Below, piece after piece: positions 56,765-64,000 of a stretch of 64,000 bases of DNA. Where the stretch lies: positions 1-64,000 of the forward strand of contig NHZP01000016.1 in assembly GCA_003313425.1 (NCBI GenBank), written 5' to 3'. The stretch's first letter is position 1, and every line of letters begins with the position of its first letter. The notes under the pieces are model-generated. The model ran no database searches and had not been told where the DNA came from. It saw only the letters and a list, made by a program, of their open reading frames with translations. The stretch comes from Pseudopyrenochaeta lycopersici. Lineage: Eukaryota > Ascomycota > Dothideomycetes > Pleosporales > Pseudopyrenochaetaceae. Made by a program: the position numbers and the translations under genes.

Positions 56765-57904
56765 GGAACGCCATGCGGCAGACGTCAATTGCGATGAGTG
56801 ACGAAGCTGGAAGATTGAATTCAAATATATCTGAAAGTGGGGCTGATAGATCACCATTGTTTAGGAACAATTAACAATGATAATAAAGTCCATGAAATGT
56901 AAGTGTGAGATAAAACCTTAGTAATATCCAGTGAATGAGGTCTTTAAATCAAGATTTCAGAAGTTTAATGGTCATGATTGTGTTGGCAGCAGAACATCAA
57001 TCATCTTCGCCCGCGTTCCTAAATATCTCTTCAGCCAAATAACTCAGTATAATTATCAAGTTCAAGGCTGTTTTTCTATATTGTTGTGATACAGCCCTCG
57101 TGTTGGCGATAGGTGGGCAAAGCTTAGCAACCAAAGTATATGACCTAGTACCGCACATACTTGTTTCATGGGCGAGGAACCACAGCTTATCTAACGCCTC
57201 CTATACTATTTGCCTTCGTCTAGAAAAATTGCTGCCTTTTTTGTTAGACCCTTGGTTAGGCCCTAGAGCACGAGATTTGAATTTGGCTGCAAATCCTGCA
57301 TCTTTATTATTATCCTGGTCTATAGCTATAACGGATATAGTACGCGAGAGGGCAACCCACCTGTGCAACGACTTACTTGGTCCGAACTTGACCTGGATTA
57401 AGCGCTAAGATTGCGAGATTTACGTCAGCGTCACGAGAAGTTGGTTGAATTTAAATTGGTGAGCTAGCCTTTGCTTCTCTTGTCTTTCTTCGCTGTTGTC
57501 GAAAATAAGGAAGCAGATGCCTCTTATGCATCCCTTGAACGGCGACTTGTGGAGAAAAAACAAGGAGCTGGGCAACAGTGATTAAGGTAATCTATGAGAC
57601 GGACCACTTTCTATTCAGAGACTCATTGGATCCAGCTCTATAGCTTAATTGAGCATAGTCCACCGTAAGGGCCAGCGCTTAGTCTGAAGTTGGAGCACGG
57701 TAACCCGTGGCTATACCCAGACGGCCAGCAGCGCATTACAATAGGTCACGGCGCGTTGTTCGCAAGACTACTCCTTACGATCGCGTTCCTTGTTTATAAA
57801 GAAGTAGACCCTTACCAGCCCTTTATCATGATCCTGTAGAGTGAAACCAGCAGTTTCAAGGTTTCGGGCTGTCACTACTTTTCCCATTCCCTAACAGAGG
57901 GACG
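56765..57904. other. Intergenic, no confident gene
   Basis: Mostly AT-rich. A plus-strand frame over 57100-57408 encodes a hydrophobic, Leu-rich sequence but lacks an ATG start and recognisable features. I see no repeat or RNA gene here. Confidence 0.4.
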
Positions 57905-59107
57905 TTACGACCAAATCTCGCAAAGCCAAAGATACCACCCATCCTCTGAGGGCATTTCAAATATTCTTCTTCTGAAACCTACATTAAAATCATTCAATCT
58001 GTCTAAAGCTTGCCAGACCTGCCATCCTCTGCAATTTTCAATACAGGCCTCAAACCCTGAGGCTGAACTCGATCCCACAATGATCCCCATCCCTCTTTTT
58101 TTTCCCTTTTCTTCTTCTTTCCTAAACCACTCCTCGGCGCTCTTGATCCTATTTGGCAAGATTTCATCCAAAAGTGCATAATCGCGACGCACCGCCCCCT
58201 TGTTACCTCCCGAATTTTTCCACATGTTCCAAAAACCGGTAAAGTTCTGTTGAACCGACATACTGGCTTTGTCTTCCATAACCGCATTGTAACCTGCCGC
58301 CCTTTGACCGATAAAGGCGAGCGAACCAGACTCCCAGTATTCCTCAAGACTCGTGTCAATGTAACGGACGGGATGTCCCGTAACCTTTTCAAAGGCAGCA
58401 GCGAGCTCAGCGTAACCAATGTGCGCGATAGCAACTTCCAGGTCCATTCCACTCGCGCGGTCTGGGTTATCAAATAACCAGCGGACATATCCCGCGCAGT
58501 CATCCAGAGCGACATGCACAACAGCTCCTTCTCCAAGAGGCACACGCCACGTCACAATGCCGTCCTCAACAGTGGGCGTCATTGGTGTAGCGATGCCGAT
58601 AGACATTTCAATGTATGGGCCCGTGGTGAAAAGAGCCGCTCCCATCCTTTTGCCATTGTCAAGCGTCTGCTGCAGTATCCACTCACCAATCCGTCCTTTC
58701 CCATCCTAATGGCCTGTACGGAATTTCCGATCATAACCCGACTTCTTATAGACGAAATCAAGGTTCCCATAAACGAAGAACTTTATGCCACTCTCTAAGG
58801 CAATTTCGTATGAGCGAACAGCCCAGTACATCTCCGTCTTCTCGCCGCAGTTGAACCCGTCAATGTTGATAAAGGCTCCGTCGCAGCCAGAATAGCCAGC
58901 TCGCAAGACATCCTCATCCGCAAATGTCCCTTCAAGCAAGGAGACTTTAGGGATGGTGGCGAGTTGCTGGGCTCGAGCACATTTAATGTCGCGCGTCAAA
59001 ACTTTGCAGTAGTACTTCCCATCTGAGACGAGGCCGCGGATGACGGGGAGGCCCTGCGCGCCGGTACCGCCAACGATGAAGATATTGGAAGTTTTGTAAG
59101 AAGACAT
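57905..59107 (-). pseudogene. NmrA-like NAD(P)-binding protein, nonsense and frameshift mutated
   Basis: From ATG 59107 the frame gives a Rossmann glycine motif (IFIVGGTGAQG, GGTGAQG at residues 13-19) and the NmrA-like pattern. After FRTGH an in-frame TAG at 58706-58708 interrupts, but the same frame continues with DGKGRIGEWILQQTLDNG and the rest of the domain to about 58110. At an A8 run (T8 on the plus strand, 58096-58103) the frame changes: the expected family ending (GWGSLWDRVQPQ, then LRPVLKIAEDG) is found in another frame, ending near 58003, while the original frame runs on without homology to 57905. NmrA-like proteins are redox-sensing regulators or isoflavone-reductase-like enzymes. 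With two independent lesions this is most likely a pseudogene, although the A8 step could be a sequencing error. Confidence 0.85.
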
Positions 59108-59736
59108 AGTGTGGATATTGGTCTTGGAGATAATTTTTGTGTTATAATAAAGGGGTATCTGGGTTTTTTATATATTGAACGCACTGGCGAGCCACCTGTA
59201 CTATTACTAGGTACACATTCAGTAATCAAACGGCAGGTGCGGTGACATGAGTAAGTTTTAATGAATTTGTCAACATTCAGTAGGCGGTCAGGTCTTGGGT
59301 CTATACATGACGGCATCTTGTATACTCTCGCATCGGTTCAGTAATCAGCATAGCGAACTTAACGAGTGGGCAAACCACACAAGCCTATGAGACACACGCC
59401 AACTTTACGGCTGCCCCAGCCCGAATTTGATCGCGGTTCAAAGCTGAGATTGCTTTAGTAATATCAACTTCAAAACAGACTACTGAGCTTAAATTGGTCT
59501 TGCGACGTTGAATAGAAGTGATGCGTTGCTTGAAGTTTATGGTGTCTGACTCGCTTGTAATTAGACAGCTTTAGGGTCTTACAAAGCGAAAGTTAGCATG
59601 TCCGAGCGCTAAGGGAATTGTTGGTACACGTAAACCAGCAGTGGTCTCCAACGAGCATTACAACACAATTCAAATATGTTTTTACAAGCTTAACCTCTAT
59701 GCAATCTGTTGCTTAACTGCTGCTACCAAGTTGAAA
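59108..59736. other. Intergenic region between two NAD(P)-binding pseudogenes
   Basis: About 630 bp separating the divergent starts of the NmrA-like and reductase pseudogenes. No gene seen; a TATATA-containing stretch at 59169-59174 precedes the NmrA-like gene. Confidence 0.4.
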
Positions 59737-60129
59737 ATGTCACAGCGCCTTATTTTTGTCACGGGGTCAACCGGCTTCGTTGGATCACAGGTCGTTTCTT
59801 AAGCTCTGGATGCAGGCTACTCGGTTCGCCTGAGCGTTCGCAAACAGGAGCAAATAAATAAGCTGTAAGTCTTGTTCTCAAGTCATGCGTCAAAACTTGA
59901 CTTCGTGGTTATCCCGGACATTATGCAGACAAGCCCATTTGAAGAGCCCCTTAAGGGTGTCAAGTACGTTTTCCACGTTGCCTTACTAATGCCTGGAAGT
60001 GGAACGGATTTTAAGACGCACTACCTAACACCAGCCGTGAATAGTACTACTGCAATTCTGAACGCTGCTAAAAACATCCTGACAATTGAGTGTGTGATTC
60101 TAGTATCTTCTGTAGGCGCATTTATTTCT
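59737..60129 (+). pseudogene. Extended-SDR (Gre2/dihydroflavonol-reductase-like) fragment, cut by a gypsy LTR
   Basis: ATG 59737 opens MSQRLIFVTGSTGFVGSQVV, with the GxxGxxG NAD(P) motif of extended short-chain dehydrogenases. In the same frame come ALDAGYSVRLSVRK, FEEPLKGVKYVFHVA and CVILVSSVGAFI, matching beta strands of this family up to the catalytic-Ser strand. Two in-frame TAA codons, at about 59800 and 59866, interrupt it; both fit CAA-to-TAA change. At 60130 the gene is cut by the TGTTACG start of a gypsy LTR, so the catalytic Tyr-x-x-x-Lys half is missing. The remainder would lie beyond Gypsy-6. No role beyond carbonyl or C=C reduction can be inferred. Confidence 0.82.
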
Positions 60130-60483
60130 TGTTACGAACAGGAAGTGGGAAGGCGGCGGTTATGAGGATGAGGGAGGAGGCACGGGCGACCAACGTGGAA
60201 ACCGAGCCTCTGAACCAACCGATAACGCCAGGATCACGTGATCCTAGAAAACCCACGCCAAGACGGACTATGTCCTATAGGACAGAGACAAACCTAGAAA
60301 TCCTAGAGGGGGCCTTACAGGAATCCTATAAGATAATTATGTATATAGACTTGCATAATATAGCCCTATAGCATATTATAATTAACTTAAGATAATCTAT
60401 AAGTATCCTACTATTTAAATACTTCTACCTTTAACCTAGCCTATATATCTACAGAATACTCTAAAGATACTAACTAGTTAACA
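60130..60483 (+). repeat. Putative 5' LTR of Gypsy-6 (about 354 bp)
   Basis: It begins TGTTACGAACAGG inside the reductase fragment and may end GTTAACA at 60483. The first 170 bases are GC-rich and unmutated, with the palindrome GGATCACGTGATCC (60231-60244) and CCTATAGG motifs; the rest is AT-rich. The 3' end is tentative because no partner LTR is visible. TTTCT at 60125-60129 may be the target copy. Confidence 0.6.
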
Positions 60484-63400
60484 CTAGTTACTTTATATTA
60501 TAACTACTTAATTAGATCTTTAATATTTTAATTACTCTTAAGATAAGCAGCCTTAGCGAATATATAGCTACCCCTAACTCTTTAACTGTAACTACTAAAG
60601 GTCGCCTAATTAGTAAACCTACTACGTTTAGTAGTAATAGATAATACCTAAAAGAATAGTTACTCTAACTTAACCTATACTTTTATCTCTATAAGGATAT
60701 TACTAAAAGTAATAAGGCACCTATTATAATTACTTACCTTATAAGAGAGGCGCTAGACTAGGTTACGCTATAACTAGAATAATACATAGACTAGGAAGTT
60801 ATTAACGCAGATAATACAGAAATGTTTAAAGATTAGGATAAGTTTAAAAAGCATATCTAACAGATTTTTAGAATGCAAACTAAGAAAGTCGCAGCAGAAC
60901 AACACATACAAGAACTTAAATAATATACTTCTATTACTAACTATACTAATAGGTTTAAGCAGTATTCTATAATTATTAGATAGGACAATAAGGCTCTTAA
61001 ATAAATATTCTAATAAGGCCTAAAACTATAGGTTAGAGAGGAACTTATAAGAATAAGATGCGTTATTAAAGACCTTAACAACCTAATTAAAGACTATATA
61101 AGAATTAATAATAACTTATATAAACTAAACTAGGAACTATAAAGCTATAGAAAAGGAAAAATAAACTATACAGGTAAATAGAAAGGCTATATTTACTACT
61201 CTAGAAATACTTATACTACTAGTTATCATACTTCTAATAAACTAGAACTAATATATCTAAATAACGTTAATAAAAAGTAAGGGAATAAGAAAGTAAGAAA
61301 CTAGAAGATAGATATAGAGAAGTTAAAAGGAAATTACTATAATTATAAGAAGAAAGGATACTTTATAAAGAATTATAGATAAAAGAATAAAGTTACCTAA
61401 CTTAAAGTTAATATAATTAAAAACTTTAATAACACCTAATTTAGGCACTAGGAGGTAGTTACTATACCTAACTATAGTACTAGACCCTTATTACTACTAT
61501 AGTAGGATAATAACTAGATTATAGGAACCTATAAATAGGTTCCCTTAAATACTTAGGAAATTAACTAGAATAATAAGACTCTAGCAGAACTACATCTAGG
61601 GACCCTAGTTAACTAGGACTAACTACTACCTATAGAAAGTATTAAGGAAGTATAGGTACTAGATAATAAAATATAAAGAACATAGAGTATAGCAGCACTA
61701 TAGAAAATACACAGCAGAAAATATATATGCGCGTAATACTAAGACTAGAAGATAAAGTATAAACCCTTAAACTAGAATAATATATATTAGGAATACGTAA
61801 TAGAGAATATTAAGTGTGTTAGATTCTCTACAGAATAAGCTAAACAGTAAATTAAATAAAAAGCTTTAGCTTAAGTAGAGAAAAGATAAAAACTCTTCTA
61901 ATACAACTATAACTAGAGAAACCTAAAATATAAGCTACTATTATACCTCTGCTATATATATAATTACTGCAATTATTATTACGCTATTAAGCTATAAGAA
62001 GGACACTTCCTAATACTAAAAGGGGCGTGTAAATAGCAATAGTATAACTGTTAACAGGATAATTATATTAACTACTTATAGGATAAATAAATAATAAATT
62101 ATTTCCTAAGATATAATAATAAGCACACTGTAAATTAAAATATTATTATAAATAAGCAATACACTAATCAATTATAGTAAACCTAAATAAATCTAGGATG
62201 TGAGCGCTATAAGCTAGAAAAAGAAGTAAATAGTTTTAAGGAAAATTCTTTTTTAGACAGAAATTAGAGACTAAACCTTCCTATAGTAAGAAGGCTAGAA
62301 CTAGACAAGGGATTTATCTATAACTAGATAGTACTAATAAGTAGTATTAGGCTATCTAATAAAAGAAAGAGAGTCTCTTCTAACTTAGAATAAAACTCTA
62401 AAGAAAAGAGCTAAAGGCACTAATAGATTCTAGATTATAAGCAAACTACATCTCTAAGACAGCTATATTAAAAGTAGGGCTATAACCTGTTTTAAAGAAA
62501 ACACCTTACTAGATAACAATAGTAAATAGAAAATTAGGAGGAATAATAACCTACAAGGTTACTACTAGCCTTAGCCTAGCCTCTGAAACATACTAGGTTA
62601 GACTAGACGTCTTTAGGACGGCCGCCTATAATATTATACTAGGACTACCTTAGTTAAGACACTGTAACCTAGTAATTAACTAGACAAAATAAAGAGTGTC
62701 TGTACGTATAAAGGATAACGCATAAATACTTACGCAACAGTCGTATACTTTAGTAGATAAGAAGATAATAATAAATATTAAACCTTTATAAAAAGCTAAG
62801 AAACAGTTACTTTATTAGTAGCTAGTAAAGAATGCTAAGAAGAATAAAAAGTTAGTTACTACTCCTAAGATCTTAGAAGAATATAAAGAATTTAGAGATA
62901 TATTTACTAAAAAGGTAGGGAGGGAAGTACTACTAAAATACTAAGAATAGGACTATAAGATAGAACTTATAGAAAGTAAGTAGCCTAGGTTTATACTAAT
63001 ATACTGCCTAAGTAATTATAAGCTAGGCGTCCTAAAGAAATATATTAATAAAAATTTAGTAAAAGGTTTTATTAGAAAATCTAAGTCTTTAGTAGGATAT
63101 CCTATCTTATTTACGCTAAAGAAAGATAGAGCGCTAAAGTTATGTATTAACTATAGAAAGCTAAATAATATTACTAAAAAGAATCGCTACCTACTACCTA
63201 ATATATAAGAACTACGCGACAGATTAATAAGAGCTTAATACTTTACTACGCTAGACCTAAGAGAAGTATATAACCTTATTAGAATAAAAGAAAGAGAGGA
63301 ATAGAAAACTACCTTTAGGACATAATATAGACATTATACATACATAGTAATACTCTTTAGCCTAATAAACGCGCTAGTAACGTATTAAGATTTAATTAAT

Positions 63401-64000
63401 AACGTCTTAGTAGAATATATTAATATATATACTATAGCCTACCTAGATAATATTTTAGTATACTTAAGGAATATAGACGAATATTAAGACTATATTAAGG
63501 AAGTACTACAACAATTAAGAAACTACTACCTAGAGTTAAAACTAGAAAAGTGCAAATTTTATAAAGAAGAGGTAGAATTCCTAGGATATATAGTTAGAAG
63601 ATAAGGAGTATAAATTAGTAAATCTAAAATTAAGATAATCTAAGAATAGAAGACACTATAAATAGTTAAGGATATTTAGTTATTCTTAGGATTTATTAAC
63701 TTTAACTAATAATTTATTAAGGACTTTACTAAGATTGTAACACCCTTAATAAAACTAATAAAAAAAGAAGAAAAATAGGACTAGAATAAAGAATAATAAT
63801 AAGCCTTTAAAACGCTAAAAGAAGCTTGCATAGCTAAACTAGTACTTATATTATTTACTAGTAGATAGCTACTAAGAATTAAAATAGATGCGTTAGATCT
63901 CGTAATTAGAGCAGTAGCCTTACAGAAAAAAGATAGTAAGTAGCACTCTATAGCGTATTACTTACAAAAGTTCTTATAAATAAAGGAATAATATAACATC
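60130..64000 (+). mobile_element. Gypsy-6: RIP-mutated gypsy element running off the window
   Basis: It starts with an LTR-like TGTTACG at 60130. The plus strand then reads gag (60560-61390), a decayed zinc knuckle (YYNYKKKGYFIKNY near 61336-61380), a protease region (about 62430-62640), and reverse transcriptase at about 63010-63720, with FTTLDLREVYN and YLDNILVY, where the catalytic second Asp reads Asn. RNase H starts near 63880. TAG/TAA codons interrupt all of it. It is related to, but distinct from, the Gypsy-4/5 family. The insertion disrupts the reductase gene. The 3' half and LTR are outside the window. Confidence 0.88.

Noticed and set aside
57100..57408. Plus-strand 102-codon Leu-rich frame as a gene
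   Set aside because: No ATG start, no domain, no intron signals that extend it.

Overview
The window looks like nuclear DNA of a filamentous ascomycete (Pezizomycotina). Its genes carry short 43-97 nt GT-AG introns, fungal Zn2Cys6 and C2H2 regulators are present, and the retrotransposons are saturated with C-to-T / G-to-A changes of the kind left by repeat-induced point mutation (RIP). No ribosomal RNA, tRNA gene, CRISPR array or bacterial-type operon was found.

Positions 1 to about 44.94 kb are a nest of decayed LTR retrotransposons. Perfect target duplications let me order it. A minus-strand gypsy element (Gypsy-3, pieces between about 11.6 and 39.8 kb) was hit by a copia element (13965-19376, duplication TTTCT) and by a plus-strand gypsy element (Gypsy-4, 20138-35813, duplication TAAAT). 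Gypsy-4 was itself hit by a minus-strand relative (Gypsy-5, 24215-31312, duplication ATAGG) and by an internally deleted Fot1/pogo-like DNA transposon (31657-33186, TA duplication). To the left lie Gypsy-1 (1-6343, plus) and the 5' half of Gypsy-2 (6344-10086, minus). To the right are a miniature terminal-repeat element (42122-42681), its inverted solo LTR (43133-43262) and a truncated gypsy (Gypsy-7) that stops inside its reverse transcriptase near 44942. Almost every reading frame in this block is broken by TAG/TAA codons.

Positions 45.6 to 60.13 kb are a gene island with normal base composition. From left to right it holds: an unrecognised minus-strand remnant; a Zn2Cys6 transcription factor (46437-48813, minus, four exons reconstructed); a GNAT acetyltransferase with an N-terminal hydrophobic segment (49158-50186, plus); a small two-exon plus-strand gene; a TauD/TfdA-like Fe(II)/2-oxoglutarate dioxygenase (50791-52332, minus); a large regulator-like protein with a Cys-rich CWRC motif (52826 to about 55521, minus); a two-finger C2H2 protein (56149-56764, plus); an NmrA-like pseudogene (57905-59107, minus); and an extended-SDR reductase pseudogene (59737-60129, plus). 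A new gypsy LTR cuts the reductase at 60130, and Gypsy-6 then runs off the right edge.

The mixture of two regulators, an oxygenase, an acetyltransferase and two NAD(P)-binding proteins, several arranged as divergent pairs, resembles a fungal accessory or secondary-metabolism-like locus being eroded at its right edge. No backbone enzyme (PKS, NRPS or terpene synthase) is visible, so this is inference. The most unusual signals are antisense reading frames, two of them Cys-rich with coiled coils, between pol and the 3' LTR of three gypsy elements, and LTRs that share R-U5 but carry unrelated U3 segments.
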